Position numbers and translations under genes: made by a program
Notes under the pieces: generated by a model
The model's input: only the letters and a program-made list of their open reading frames with translations
Database searches by the model: none
What the model was told of the DNA's origin: nothing
Shown here: one piece after another, positions 8,423-17,698 of the stretch
How positions within the stretch are numbered: position 1 is the first letter of the stretch
Layout of the letters: every line of letters begins with the position of its first letter
Assembly (NCBI GenBank): GCA_902781455.1
Contig: CACZJF010000003.1
Location: 62,001 to 126,000 of the forward strand
Length of the DNA stretch: 64,000 bases
Direction of reading: 5' to 3'
Origin: an uncultured Lachnospiraceae bacterium
Lineage (GTDB): Bacteria; Bacillota; Clostridia; Lachnospirales; Lachnospiraceae

Positions 8423-10291
8423 ATGACAGTACGGGAAAACTGGGACGAACTGTTCACAAAGCGTATGTCACGCTGTTACGACGAGATGAAATGGCTCTAT
8501 GGGGAACTGTACCATGGAGACGAGGAAGCTTTTGAGTATTTCCTGTCGATGCTGTACAGGAATTATTCCCAGCGCAGCGAAGCCCTCAAGGCCCTGGACG
8601 AATCCAGGGAGGCACTTCCGGCCTGGTATAAAGACGGCAGCCTGGTCGGCATGCTGATGTATACGCAGTGTTTCGCAAAGAACCTGAAAGGGATTGAGAA
8701 ACATCTGGATTATATTCAGGAGTGCGGTGTGAACTATCTGCATCTGATGCCGCTCCTGCAAAGTCCTGAAGGACGCAGCGACGGCGGCTATGCCGTATCT
8801 GATTTCAGAAGCGTGGAACCTTCCATCGGCACGATGGAAGACCTGGAAAACCTGGCGGCAGCATGCCATGGAAGAGGCATGAGTCTGTGCCTGGACTTTG
8901 TCATGAACCACACCAGCGAAGACCATGAATGGGCCAGGAAGGCACGCGGAGGAGACAAGGAATACCAGGACAGGTATTATTTCTTTGACAACTGGACAAT
9001 CCCGAATGAATTTGAGAAGACGGTTCCGCAGGTCTTCCCCACAACGGCTCCGGGGAATTTCTCCTGGTGCCCGGAGGTGGAGAAGGTCGTGATGACGACC
9101 TTCTATCCGTATCAGTGGGATCTGAATTACTGGAATCCGATGGTCTTCAACGATATGACGGACAACATGCTGTACCTGTGCAACAGGGGTGTGGATGTCA
9201 TCCGCCTTGACGCAGTGCCTTACATCTGGAAGCAGCTCGGCACACCCTGCCGCAATCTGATGCAGGTTCACACGCTGGTCCGGATCATGCGGATGGCCTG
9301 TGAGGTGGTATGTCCCGGGACACTTCTTCTGGGTGAGGTTGTGATGGAGCCTTCGAAGGTTGTCCCGTACTTCGGGTCCGTGGAGAAGCCGGAGTGCCAG
9401 ATTCTGTACAATGTCACCACGATGGCGACGACCTGGCATACTGTCGCAACGAAGGACGTGCGCCTGCTCAGGCATCAGCTTGGCACAGTGTTTGCCCTGC
9501 CGAAGGAATATACCTTCCTGAACTACCTGCGCTGTCACGATGACATCGGCTGGGGCCTGGATTACGGGTTCCTGTCTCAGTTCGGGATCGATGAGGTCGC
9601 GCATAAAAAGTTCCTGAATGATTACTTCCGGGGCCTTCTGTTTGACTCGGATTCCAGAGGAGAACTCTACAATGACGATCCCAGGCTCGGGGATGCCAGA
9701 CTGTGCGGAACGACAGCGAGCCTGTGCGGCATAGAGGCTGCCCTGTATGAGAAGAACGGGGAGAAGCTGGAGAAAGCACTCAGGCTCGACATTATGCTGC
9801 ATGCATTTCTCTTTACCCAGAGCGGGATTCCGGTCCTGTATTCGGGAGATGAAATCGCGCAGGAGAATGACTACGGATACCATCAGGATCCTCTGAAAGA
9901 AGCAGATTCCCGCTACCTCCACCGGGGCAGCATGGACTGGAAGAAGGCAAGGAAGCGGAGCGGCAAAAAGTCAGTTGAAGGCAGACTGTTCCGCGCGCTG
10001 AAGACGCTTGAATCGCTGCGCCTGGCGCATCCGGTGTTCCGTGACGAAGCGGATGTGTGGATCGTGGAGACCTGGAACGAGCATGTCCTCGGAATCGGGC
10101 GGTACCACGAGAAGGAGAAACTGATCGCTCTGTTTAACTTCAGCGACTATGATGAGACAGCGTGGGTCAATGAACAGGAGGATTACACGGACCTGATCAC
10201 CGGAGAGGACAGGCCTGCCAAAGCGGTGGGAATTCCGTCGCATTCCTTCGCGTGGCTTCTGACCCGGTTTCCGGAAGAAGCGTCCGAATGA
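8423..10291 (+). CDS. GH13 amylosucrase-type glycoside hydrolase/transglucosidase
   Basis: A 622-aa alpha-amylase-superfamily enzyme, closest in layout to GH13 subfamily 4 (amylosucrase and sucrose hydrolase), acting on sucrose or short alpha-glucans in the cytoplasm (no signal peptide). A helical N-terminal region (1-90) precedes the barrel. Conserved regions are LHLMPLLQSPEGRSDGGYAV, LDFVMNHTSEDHEWA, VDVIRLDAV with nucleophile Asp263, LLGEVV with acid/base Glu305, and RCHDDIGW with Asp373. All three catalytic residues are present. The C-terminal beta domain ends near DLITGE and PSHSFAWLL. ATG 8423 follows GAAGGAG. The gene sits behind the structured leader at 8303-8389, which could control it. 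Hydrolase versus glucan-forming activity cannot be decided from sequence. Confidence 0.85.
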   Translation: MTVRENWDELFTKRMSRCYDEMKWLYGELYHGDEEAFEYFLSMLYRNYSQRSEALKALDESREALPAWYKDGSLVGMLMYTQCFAKNLKGIEKHLDYIQECGVNYLHLMPLLQSPEGRSDGGYAVSDFRSVEPSIGTMEDLENLAAACHGRGMSLCLDFVMNHTSEDHEWARKARGGDKEYQDRYYFFDNWTIPNEFEKTVPQVFPTTAPGNFSWCPEVEKVVMTTFYPYQWDLNYWNPMVFNDMTDNMLYLCNRGVDVIRLDAVPYIWKQLGTPCRNLMQVHTLVRIMRMACEVVCPGTLLLGEVVMEPSKVVPYFGSVEKPECQILYNVTTMATTWHTVATKDVRLLRHQLGTVFALPKEYTFLNYLRCHDDIGWGLDYGFLSQFGIDEVAHKKFLNDYFRGLLFDSDSRGELYNDDPRLGDARLCGTTASLCGIEAALYEKNGEKLEKALRLDIMLHAFLFTQSGIPVLYSGDEIAQENDYGYHQDPLKEADSRYLHRGSMDWKKARKRSGKKSVEGRLFRALKTLESLRLAHPVFRDEADVWIVETWNEHVLGIGRYHEKEKLIALFNFSDYDETAWVNEQEDYTDLITGEDRPAKAVGIPSHSFAWLLTRFPEEASE

Positions 10292-10388
10292 CGGCTGACT
10301 GACAGACAGGCTGAGACAAGGACGGCTCAGGCTGAAGAAAATGGAACAGGCGCGGCAGATACGGATCAGGCATCAGGAAGGCAGTTAT

Positions 10389-11396
10389 ATGAATATACGG
10401 GAGCATGCGCAGGAACTGGAATACAAGGTATTAAGCAAGTCAGCGTCGCACTCGGCTGAAAGCCTGGGCAGGGACCGGCCTGAGACAGAAGATGAGATCA
10501 GGACGGTCTATCAGAGAGACAGGGACCGCATCATTCACAGCAAGTCATTCCGGCGGCTGAAACAGAAAACACAGGTTTTTATCGCGCCGGTCAGTGACCA
10601 TTACCGGACCCGCCTGACCCATACACTGGAGGTCTCACAGCTTTCCCGCACGGTGTCGAAGGCGCTTCTGCTCAATGATGACCTGACAGAGGCCATCGCG
10701 CTGGGCCATGATCTGGGCCATACGCCTTTCGGCCATGCAGGAGAGCGGGTGCTGAATCAGATCTGTCCGCTGGGCTTTCGCCATTATGAACAGAGTGTGC
10801 GGGTGGTTGAGCGGCTGGAGCGGGATGGAAAGGGCCTGAATCTGACAAAGGAAGTGCGGGACGGGATTCTGAATCACCAGTGGGAACTGCGTCCCTTCAC
10901 CCTGGAAGGGCAGATCGTCCGGTACTGTGACAAGATTGCCTACATCAACCATGACATCGATGACGCGGAGCGCGCGGGACTGATGAAGGAATCGGATATC
11001 CCGGAGGACATCCGCAGCGGACTGGGCGCTTCCCCGAAGGAGCGTCTGGACACCATGATGCATGACATCATCTACAACAGCATGGACTGTGAGAGAATCC
11101 GCATGTCGGAGAAGATCGAATCCCTCATGATGTCACTGCGCAGGTATATGTTTGAGAATCTGTACACGAACAGTGCCGCGAAGAAAGAGGAGAAGCGGGT
11201 TCCGTTCCTGCTGACCAGTCTGTACAGACATTATGAACACAATCCCGGACAGATGCCGGCCGAGTATACCCGGCTGATGGAAGAGGGAGAGCCGGAGGCC
11301 AGAGTCATCTGCGATTATATCTCCGGCATGACGGACATCTACGCGGTGGAGAAGTTCCAGGAAATCTTCATACCGCAGCGCTGGCCGGGAGAGTAA
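10389..11396 (+). CDS. dgt: Deoxyguanosinetriphosphate triphosphohydrolase-like HD protein
   Basis: An HD-superfamily dNTP triphosphohydrolase, hydrolysing dNTPs to nucleoside and triphosphate. Motifs: YQRDRDRIIHSKSFRRLKQK near the N-terminus, the first metal His in RLTHTLEVSQ, the HD pair in ALGHDLGHTPFGHAGE, and later YCDKIAYINHDIDDA. The frame is open from 10341, but AGGAAG at 10375-10380 favours ATG 10389 (MNIREHAQELE), giving 335 aa, the usual length of the short Gram-positive Dgt. It lies 21 nt ahead of dnaG, a common clostridial pair in the macromolecular synthesis region. Confidence 0.9.
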   Translation: MNIREHAQELEYKVLSKSASHSAESLGRDRPETEDEIRTVYQRDRDRIIHSKSFRRLKQKTQVFIAPVSDHYRTRLTHTLEVSQLSRTVSKALLLNDDLTEAIALGHDLGHTPFGHAGERVLNQICPLGFRHYEQSVRVVERLERDGKGLNLTKEVRDGILNHQWELRPFTLEGQIVRYCDKIAYINHDIDDAERAGLMKESDIPEDIRSGLGASPKERLDTMMHDIIYNSMDCERIRMSEKIESLMMSLRRYMFENLYTNSAAKKEEKRVPFLLTSLYRHYEHNPGQMPAEYTRLMEEGEPEARVICDYISGMTDIYAVEKFQEIFIPQRWPGE

Positions 11397-11417
11397 GAAG
11401 AGGAAACGGAGGCTTGC

Positions 11418-13316
11418 ATGTACTACTCTGATGATATTCTGGATCAGGTTCGTTCTGCCAATGACATTGTGGACGTGATCGGCCAGGATGTGAAGCTGAA
11501 ACGTGCCGGGAGCAGCTATGTCGGCCTGTGTCCGTTTCACAATGAGAAGACGCCTTCCTTTTCCGTCTCCAGACAGAAGCAGATGTATTACTGCTTCGGC
11601 TGCCACCGGGGCGGCAATGTCATCACCTATATCGAAGAATACAACAACATGGGATTTTTGGAGGCCGTACAGTATCTGGCAGAGCGCGCGGGAATCACGC
11701 TCCCCCAGAGCAGCATATCTCCGGAAGAGAAGAAGAGCATGAGCGAGCGGACACAGCTGCTGGAGGTGAACCGGCTTGCCGGCACCTATTATTATTACAG
11801 CCTTCGGTCTGCAGCGGGAAAGAGCGGCATGGAGTATCTGCGCTCCCGCGGCCTGACCGATGAAACCATGAAAGCATTTGCTCTGGGATATGCGCCGAAG
11901 ACGCCGTCGGACGGTCTCTACCGCTATATGAAGTCAAAGGGGGTCAGTGACGACCTGCTTCGCCGCAGCGGCCTCATGAACGTGGACTTAAAGCGCGGCA
12001 CCATGTATGACAAGTTCTGGAACAGAGTCATATTCCCGATTCTCGACACCTCGAATAAGATCATCGGTTTTGGCGGAAGGGTTATGGGAGACGCGAAGCC
12101 GAAGTACCTGAATTCTCCCGAGACAAAGATCTTTGACAAGAGCCGCAATCTGTATGCGCTGAACCTTGCCAGGAGGACCCGAGAGGATTACCTGATCCTG
12201 TGCGAGGGATATATGGACGTGATCTCCATGCATCAGGCAGGGTTTACGAACGCGGTCGCGTCTCTGGGAACATCCCTGACGCCGGGACACTGCGCGCTGC
12301 TGGCTCGCTACACGAAGAAGGTAGTGCTGAGCTATGATTCCGACAGTGCCGGCGTTGCTGCCGCCATGCGGGCGATCCCGATGCTCAGGCGCGCGCAGAT
12401 CACGCCGAGGATTCTGCGGCTGGATCCGTACAAGGATCCGGACGAGATGATTCAGGCGCTCGGGCATGACGCTGTAAAGGAACGGCTGGAGAAAGCGCAG
12501 AATGCGCTGATGTTTGAGATCGAGATCACGAAGCGTGATTATGATCTGAGTGACCCGGAAGCGAAGACGAGGTTCTTTGAATCTGTGGCTGCACGGATCG
12601 CCGCGCTTGAGACGGAGATGGAACGTCAGAATTATATAGACGCGGTCTGCAGGGAATACCTGGTAGACAGAAAACAGCTGCAGGAGCTGGTCACCCGGAG
12701 ACTGGTGGCAGGTCCTGCCTCCCATTCAGGAGATGCGTATGAATCCGGCCATGGGGCAACTTCCGGGGAGGAGGAACCTTCTCTGGATCCGGCGTATGAC
12801 CCGGCCGCGCTCTACGGATATGACGAAGGCGGATTCTATGAGGACGAGGCAACCGGCGAGATGTACCAGGCACCGCCTTCCGCCTCCAGGAAAAACCGTG
12901 CCGCGACCGTCAGGGAACAGGGAGATGACATCTCCAGAAAACTTTTGCTGAATTATATCTGCCGCTATCCGTCTGTTTTCGAGACCGTGAAGAAATACGT
13001 TCAGCCGGCAGACTTCGGGGGCGGTCTTCTGACAAGGGCGGCGGAAGAGATCTATGCACAGATGGAGCGCTTCGGCAGGGTAGAGGAAGCTTCCGTGCTG
13101 AGTCATTTTACCGAGACGCAGGACCAGGCGCAGATCGCGGGAATCTTCCATACCCTGGACCAGGCAGCGTCGGGCAAGGACAGAGAGAAGGCGGTCAGGG
13201 AGACGCTCCTGAAGGTGTTTACGGCTTCTGACGCCGGCTCCAGGACAGACCTGCAGCAGATGATTCAGAGAAAGAAGCTGGAAACAGAGCTTCGTTCTGT
13301 GAAGCTGAATCTGTAG
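11418..13316 (+). CDS. dnaG: DNA primase
   Basis: Synthesises RNA primers for replication. The N-terminal CHC2-type zinc finger uses Cys38, His41, Cys59 and Cys62 (GLCPFHNEKTPSF and MYYCFGCHRGG). The RNA polymerase core follows, with the Toprim segment LILCEGYMDVISMHQAGFTN and the metal Asp motif LSYDSDSAG. Residues 430-500 are a low-complexity acidic linker rich in Gly, Glu and Tyr, and the last 120 residues are the helicase-interaction domain. At 632 aa it is slightly long for Firmicutes. GGAGG precedes ATG 11418. In most Firmicutes rpoD follows dnaG; here the next gene is trmK after 121 bp. Confidence 0.97.
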   Translation: MYYSDDILDQVRSANDIVDVIGQDVKLKRAGSSYVGLCPFHNEKTPSFSVSRQKQMYYCFGCHRGGNVITYIEEYNNMGFLEAVQYLAERAGITLPQSSISPEEKKSMSERTQLLEVNRLAGTYYYYSLRSAAGKSGMEYLRSRGLTDETMKAFALGYAPKTPSDGLYRYMKSKGVSDDLLRRSGLMNVDLKRGTMYDKFWNRVIFPILDTSNKIIGFGGRVMGDAKPKYLNSPETKIFDKSRNLYALNLARRTREDYLILCEGYMDVISMHQAGFTNAVASLGTSLTPGHCALLARYTKKVVLSYDSDSAGVAAAMRAIPMLRRAQITPRILRLDPYKDPDEMIQALGHDAVKERLEKAQNALMFEIEITKRDYDLSDPEAKTRFFESVAARIAALETEMERQNYIDAVCREYLVDRKQLQELVTRRLVAGPASHSGDAYESGHGATSGEEEPSLDPAYDPAALYGYDEGGFYEDEATGEMYQAPPSASRKNRAATVREQGDDISRKLLLNYICRYPSVFETVKKYVQPADFGGGLLTRAAEEIYAQMERFGRVEEASVLSHFTETQDQAQIAGIFHTLDQAASGKDREKAVRETLLKVFTASDAGSRTDLQQMIQRKKLETELRSVKLNL

Positions 13317-13437
13317 TTTCCGCGCTGCAGCTCACGGCCCCGTCGCTCAGCCGCCGGCGAAGAGCCCCCACCGGGCACCATGAGCAGGAGCGTCGACGGG
13401 AATTGTAACGTTTCTGCAGAAAGAAAGGATCCGGAAT

Positions 13438-14139
13438 ATGGTTCTGTCAAAACGGCTTTGGAGTGTTTCATCACTGGTGACAGAAGGCAGCCGGCTTGCC
13501 GATATCGGGACGGACCATGGATATGTTCCTGTCTTTCTGGTGGAAGAGGGGCGCATTCCGTCCGCGATCGCGATGGACGTGAATCCGGGACCGCTGGAGC
13601 GTGCCAGGGAGCACATCAGGCAGCATGCGCTTCAGGACAGGATTGAGACACGCCTGTCTGACGGGCTGGATGCACTTGGAAAGGACGAGGCAGACACCGT
13701 TCTGATCGCGGGGATGGGCGGCGCTTTGTGTGTGCGGATTCTGGAGGCAAGACCGGCCCTGCACAGCGAGGTGAAGGAACTGGTGCTGCAGCCGCAGTCG
13801 GAGATCTTTGCCGTGCGCAGGTATCTGGAAGGCGCCGGCTGGCAGATCGTTCAGGAAAAAATGGTGCTGGAGGACGGGAAGTATTACCAGATGATGCGGT
13901 GTATTCCCGGGAAGATGAACCTGACAGCCCTCGAGGAGAAGTATGGCCCCTGCCTGATGAAGGAGGGGGCTGAGGAATGGATTGGCTATCTCAGGTGGAG
14001 ACGGCAGATCCTGGAAAGAACCCTGGCAGGTCTTGCCCACGCGCAGGGAGAGCGCGGGGAGAGAAGACGCCGGGAGGCCAGGCAGGAGGAAGAGGAGCTG
14101 GATGCTCTTTTAGGCAGAATGGGAAGGACAGCAGAATGA
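13438..14139 (+). CDS. trmK: tRNA (adenine(22)-N1)-methyltransferase
   Basis: A SAM-dependent class I methyltransferase that makes m1A22 in bacterial tRNAs. The N-terminus LSKRLWSVSSLVTEGSRLAD followed by IGTDHGYVPVFL (SAM motif I) is the TrmK signature. AMDVNPGPLERAREHI binds the SAM ribose, and VLIAGMGGALCVRILE is the catalytic-site motif. The C-terminal coiled region (160-233) is Arg/Glu-rich, as in relatives. AAAGGA precedes ATG 13438. Its stop overlaps the feoAB start by ATGA. The 121-bp gap upstream is GC-rich and shows no clear promoter; trmK normally follows rpoD, which is absent here. Confidence 0.9.
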   Translation: MVLSKRLWSVSSLVTEGSRLADIGTDHGYVPVFLVEEGRIPSAIAMDVNPGPLERAREHIRQHALQDRIETRLSDGLDALGKDEADTVLIAGMGGALCVRILEARPALHSEVKELVLQPQSEIFAVRRYLEGAGWQIVQEKMVLEDGKYYQMMRCIPGKMNLTALEEKYGPCLMKEGAEEWIGYLRWRRQILERTLAGLAHAQGERGERRRREARQEEEELDALLGRMGRTAE

Positions 14140-16472
14140 CACTGAAAGAACTGACAGTCGGGCAGAGTGCCCGGATCGACCAGGTCGGGGGCGGAGGGGC
14201 GCTCCGGCAGCATTTTCTGGATATGGGCGTGATTCCCGGCGCGGAGGTCACGCTGATCAAGCTCGCCCCGATGGGCGATCCGATGGAGATCCGGATCCAT
14301 GGATATGAGTTGACGCTTCGCCTGGCGGATGCGCAGCAGATCGAGGTGACAAGGATTGAGAAGACGGAGGAATCCGTAACGGCCGGGAAGTCGAAAAAGA
14401 TTCCACACCCGCATATCGGTGAGCCCGGCATCCATCATGTGGACGGAGGAGAAGCACTGCCTGACAGCCACGTGCTGACCTTTGCGCTTGTGGGAAACCA
14501 GAACAGCGGCAAGACAACGCTGTTCAACCAGCTGACCGGCTCCAACCAGCATGTGGGAAACTTCCCGGGTGTCACGGTAGACAGGAAGGACGGAGCGATC
14601 CGCGGTCATTCGAATACGAGGATCACGGACCTGCCCGGCATCTATTCCATGTCTCCTTATTCCAGTGAAGAGATCGTGTCCAGAAACTTTGTCCTGCAGG
14701 GCAGGCCGGACGCGGTGATCAACATTGTGGACGCAACCAACATCAAGAGAAACCTGTATCTGACGATGCAGCTTCTGGAGATGGATGTGCCGGTGGTTGT
14801 TGCCCTGAATATGATGGACGAGATGAGAGAGAACGGCGGCTCGGTTGACATCAATGCGATGGAGACACTGATCCAGACGCCGGTCGTTCCCATCTCCGCC
14901 GCGAAGAATGAAGGTGTAGATGAGCTGGTAGACCATGCGATCCACATCGCGAAATACCGTGAGAAACCGGGAAGGCAGGATTTCTGCCTGCCGGACGAAA
15001 ACGGAGGCGCCGTTCACCGCAGCCTGCATGCGGTGGAGAGCCTGATCGAAGATCACGCCCTGAGATGCTCCCTGCCGCTCCGGTTTGCGGCGACGAAGGC
15101 CATAGAAGGGGATCCTATGATTCTCAGCCAGCTGGAGCTGGATCAGAATGAGATGGAAACGCTGGAACATATCACGGTGCAGATGGAGAAGGAACGCGGT
15201 CTGGACCGGAGCGCGGCGATCGCGGATATGCGTTTTTCCTTCATCGACAAGATCTGCGATGAATGTGTGAATCCGCCCAGGGAAAGCAGGGAACGGATCC
15301 GCTCTGAGAAGATTGACCGGATCCTGACCGGAAAGTGGACTGCCATCCCATTCTTTATCCTGATTATGGGAGCTGTATTTTTCCTGACTTTCAACGTCAT
15401 CGGCGCATGGCTGCAGGGACTGATCGAGATTGGGGTTGAAGTCGTGACGAAGAATGTCGACGCTGCCCTGACCGCGGGGAATGCCAACCCGGTGCTCCAC
15501 AGCCTGATCATCAAGGGGATCTTCGAAGGGGTGGGCAGTGTGCTGAGCTTCCTCCCGATTGTCGTGGTGATGTTTTTCTTTCTGTCTTTGCTGGAGGACA
15601 GCGGATACATCGCCCGGGTCGCGTTTTTCATGGATAAGATCCTGAGAAAGCTGGGCCTGTCGGGCAGAAGTATTGTTCCGCTTCTGATCGGTTTCGGCTG
15701 TTCGGTACCCGCGGTGATGGCAACCCGGACACTGCCCAGTGACAGAGACAGGAAGATGACCATACTCCTGACACCGTTCATGAGCTGTACGGCCAAGCTT
15801 CCGATCTATGGGTTTTTCGCGAACGCATTTTTCCCTGCTTACGCAGGACTGATCATGATTGGACTGTATGTGCTTGGCATTCTGTTCGGCATCCTGTTCG
15901 CTGTCGTATCCAAAGCATTGATCTTCAAGGGAGAGGCAGTGCCATTCGTGATGGAGCTTCCCAACTACAGACTTCCCTCTGTGCGCACCACCCTGCAGCT
16001 GATGTGGGAGAAGGCGAAGGATTTCCTGCAGAGAGCCTTTACCGTCATACTGATCGCGACGGTGGTTGTCTGGTTCCTGCAGAGCTTTGATATGACGCTG
16101 ACACTGGTGGAGAATTCCTCTGACAGCATCATGGCGGCCTTGTCAGGACTTCTGGTGCCTGTGATGAAACCGCTGGGACTCGGGGACTGGCGGATTGTGA
16201 CTTCCCTGATCTCCGGATTCATGGCAAAGGAAAGTGTTGTCGCGACTTTGCAGGTGATGTTCGGGAGCGAGGGCGGCGTGACGGCAGCGATCAGCGCTAC
16301 GGCAGCAGGCGCTCTGCTGATCTTCTGCCTTCTTTACACGCCTTGCGTCGCCGCGGTGGCGTCCATCAAAAGAGAGATGGGAGCACGTTGGGCTTTCTGT
16401 GTCGTTCTGGTACAATGTCTGATCGCATGGGTCGCTGCATTCGGATTTCAGCTGCTCATGATGGTTTTTTGA
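14136..16472 (+). CDS. feoB: Fused FeoA-FeoB ferrous iron transporter
   Basis: A Fe2+ uptake protein of the inner membrane, 778 aa. Residues 1-75 form a FeoA SH3-like domain (LKELTVGQSARIDQVGGGG, HFLDMGVIPGAEVTLI). After a linker comes the FeoB G domain: G1 GNQNSGKTTLFNQL, G3 DLPGIYSMSPYSSEE, G4 NMMDE and G5 ISAAKNEG. The helical GDI region follows, then the transmembrane domain with two Gate repeats (FLPIVVVMFFFLSLLEDSGY, CTAKLPIYG, LLIFCLLYTPCVAAVASIKRE). The frame is open from 13977, but ATG 14136 overlaps the trmK stop and begins the FeoA fold directly. A Cys-rich partner gene follows. Iron-dependent regulation is expected, but no operator was recognised. Confidence 0.93.
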   Translation: MTLKELTVGQSARIDQVGGGGALRQHFLDMGVIPGAEVTLIKLAPMGDPMEIRIHGYELTLRLADAQQIEVTRIEKTEESVTAGKSKKIPHPHIGEPGIHHVDGGEALPDSHVLTFALVGNQNSGKTTLFNQLTGSNQHVGNFPGVTVDRKDGAIRGHSNTRITDLPGIYSMSPYSSEEIVSRNFVLQGRPDAVINIVDATNIKRNLYLTMQLLEMDVPVVVALNMMDEMRENGGSVDINAMETLIQTPVVPISAAKNEGVDELVDHAIHIAKYREKPGRQDFCLPDENGGAVHRSLHAVESLIEDHALRCSLPLRFAATKAIEGDPMILSQLELDQNEMETLEHITVQMEKERGLDRSAAIADMRFSFIDKICDECVNPPRESRERIRSEKIDRILTGKWTAIPFFILIMGAVFFLTFNVIGAWLQGLIEIGVEVVTKNVDAALTAGNANPVLHSLIIKGIFEGVGSVLSFLPIVVVMFFFLSLLEDSGYIARVAFFMDKILRKLGLSGRSIVPLLIGFGCSVPAVMATRTLPSDRDRKMTILLTPFMSCTAKLPIYGFFANAFFPAYAGLIMIGLYVLGILFGILFAVVSKALIFKGEAVPFVMELPNYRLPSVRTTLQLMWEKAKDFLQRAFTVILIATVVVWFLQSFDMTLTLVENSSDSIMAALSGLLVPVMKPLGLGDWRIVTSLISGFMAKESVVATLQVMFGSEGGVTAAISATAAGALLIFCLLYTPCVAAVASIKREMGARWAFCVVLVQCLIAWVAAFGFQLLMMVF

Positions 16473-16488
16473 AACAGGAAAGGATTTC

Positions 16489-16547
16489 GCGCTGAGCGCA
16501 GCACGGCGCAGGCGCCGTTATACTTTGGCATGTCAGGACTGCCTGAC
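16489..16547 (+). repeat. Intergenic hairpin repeat, copy 2
   Basis: In the gap after feoAB: GCGC-TGA-GCGC (16489-16499), the near-perfect palindrome ACGGCGC-AG-GCGCCGT (16503-16518) and GTCAGG-ACTG-CCTGAC (16532-16547). The core 16494-16519 is alignable without gaps to 6638-6663 (19 of 26 identical). It shares CGCAGCAC with the inverted copy near 23.7 kb. Compared with copy 1 the inner GGTGC/GCACC hairpin is missing. Confidence 0.55.
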
Positions 16548-16562
16548 GGAAATGGAGACAGA

Positions 16563-16733
16563 ATGAATCTGCTGGACGTTTTTCTGATTATCATTCTTGC
16601 CGTTGTACTGGGCACTGCTGTCTGGGTTTATATCTCCAGCCAGAGGAAGGGGAACGGCTGCGGATGCGGCTGCGCAGGCTGCAACAGGAAAAGCTGCGAT
16701 CCGGCAGGAGACAGAAAGAGGAGCGAGAGATGA
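16563..16733 (+). CDS. FeoB-associated Cys-rich membrane protein
   Basis: A 56-aa protein with one N-terminal transmembrane helix (LLDVFLIIILAVVLGTAVWVY) followed by a short cytoplasmic tail with CGCGCAGCNRKSC. This matches the small FeoB_associated family found directly downstream of feoB in Gram-positive anaerobes. Its function is unproven; metal handling or stabilisation of FeoB has been suggested. The frame opens at 16530, but GGAGA at 16554-16558 supports ATG 16563. Its stop overlaps the next gene by ATGA. Confidence 0.85.
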   Translation: MNLLDVFLIIILAVVLGTAVWVYISSQRKGNGCGCGCAGCNRKSCDPAGDRKRSER

Positions 16734-17665
16734 ATGTTTTGTGCATAGGACTGGCTGTCATGGATATCACTGCAAGGCCCGTCAGTCAGAAGGATGAATG
16801 GCAGGAAAAGCAGAGCATCGAAGAAATCGGAATCCAGCTGGGAGGCGACGCGGTCAATCAGGGCGTCTATCTGCAGATGCTTGGGATGGACTGTGGACTG
16901 GCGATCTGTGTCGGCGCGGACTCAACCGGCGAAATGCTCAAGTCAGCGCTGCAGCAGAAGGGGGTTGACACCTCCCTGGTCTGTGTCAGGAAAGACGGCA
17001 GAACCGGAACCTCCATGATCCTCGTCGACGGCAAGGGGGAGAGAAGGATCTTCTCGGCAAGCGGCGTGGAGCGGGAAATCAGGATGGAAGACCTGCCGGA
17101 CCCGGTGCCGGAGGGAGTGAAGGCGATCACGCTTGCGAGTCTGTATGGCCTGGACTATCTGGAGCGGGACGGGCTGGAGGATTATCTGGCACGCGCGAGA
17201 CAAAGAGGGATCCCGGTATTCGCGGATACCGTCTATGACAGATACCAGCTGGGGCTGGACGGAATCCGCCACCTGCTTCCACAGATCGATTATTTCCTTC
17301 CCAGCTTTTATGAGGCCCGCGCCCTTGTCGGTACTGACACACCGGAGCAGACGGCGGCGGCCTTCAGGCAGCATGGGGTAAAGCATGTCCTGATCAAATG
17401 CGGGGCGGACGGAATCTATATGGACACGCCGTCCTTCACCGGCTGGGTTCCTTCGATGAAAGTGGATCCTCTGGACACGACAGGGGCAGGAGACTGCTTT
17501 GCCGCCTCCTTCATCACAGGCATCGTGAAGGGATTCTCCGCGCAGAAGGCCTGCGCGCTCGCATGCTGCGCTGCCTCTTACAGCACCCTGTACCTGGGCG
17601 CTTCCACAGCGCCGCTGTCCTGGGAGAAGGTTCTTTCGCTTGCGGGAGAGGATGGCAGATTATAA
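16730..17665 (+). CDS. PfkB-family carbohydrate (ribokinase-like) kinase
   Basis: A 311-aa sugar or nucleoside kinase of the PfkB superfamily. The N-terminus MNVLCIGLAVMDITARPV and the GGDAVNQGVYLQMLGM segment bind the sugar. The C-terminal DTTGAGDCFAASFITG carries the anion hole and catalytic Asp255. The substrate is not evident. The upstream in-frame ATG 16664 lies within the preceding gene; ATG 16730 overlaps the FeoB-associated stop (ATGA) and follows AGAGGAG. Translational coupling to the small Cys-rich gene is likely, although no functional link to iron is known. Confidence 0.85.
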   Translation: MNVLCIGLAVMDITARPVSQKDEWQEKQSIEEIGIQLGGDAVNQGVYLQMLGMDCGLAICVGADSTGEMLKSALQQKGVDTSLVCVRKDGRTGTSMILVDGKGERRIFSASGVEREIRMEDLPDPVPEGVKAITLASLYGLDYLERDGLEDYLARARQRGIPVFADTVYDRYQLGLDGIRHLLPQIDYFLPSFYEARALVGTDTPEQTAAAFRQHGVKHVLIKCGADGIYMDTPSFTGWVPSMKVDPLDTTGAGDCFAASFITGIVKGFSAQKACALACCAASYSTLYLGASTAPLSWEKVLSLAGEDGRL

Positions 17666-17698
17666 TCCGGCAGAGTGATTGAGAAAGAGAGAAGAAAT

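Noticed and set aside
8468-9922. 484-codon minus-strand open frame opposite the GH13 gene
   Set aside because: Antisense to conserved catalytic motifs; no independent support.
13317-13437. Another copy of the hairpin repeat, or a sigma-factor remnant, between dnaG and trmK
   Set aside because: GCGCTGCAGC...CACGGC is only vaguely similar to the repeat core and no sigma-factor motif is readable in any frame.
13986-15500. 504-codon minus-strand open frame opposite feoAB
   Set aside because: Antisense to the intact FeoA and G-domain coding region; composition is that of a mirror frame.
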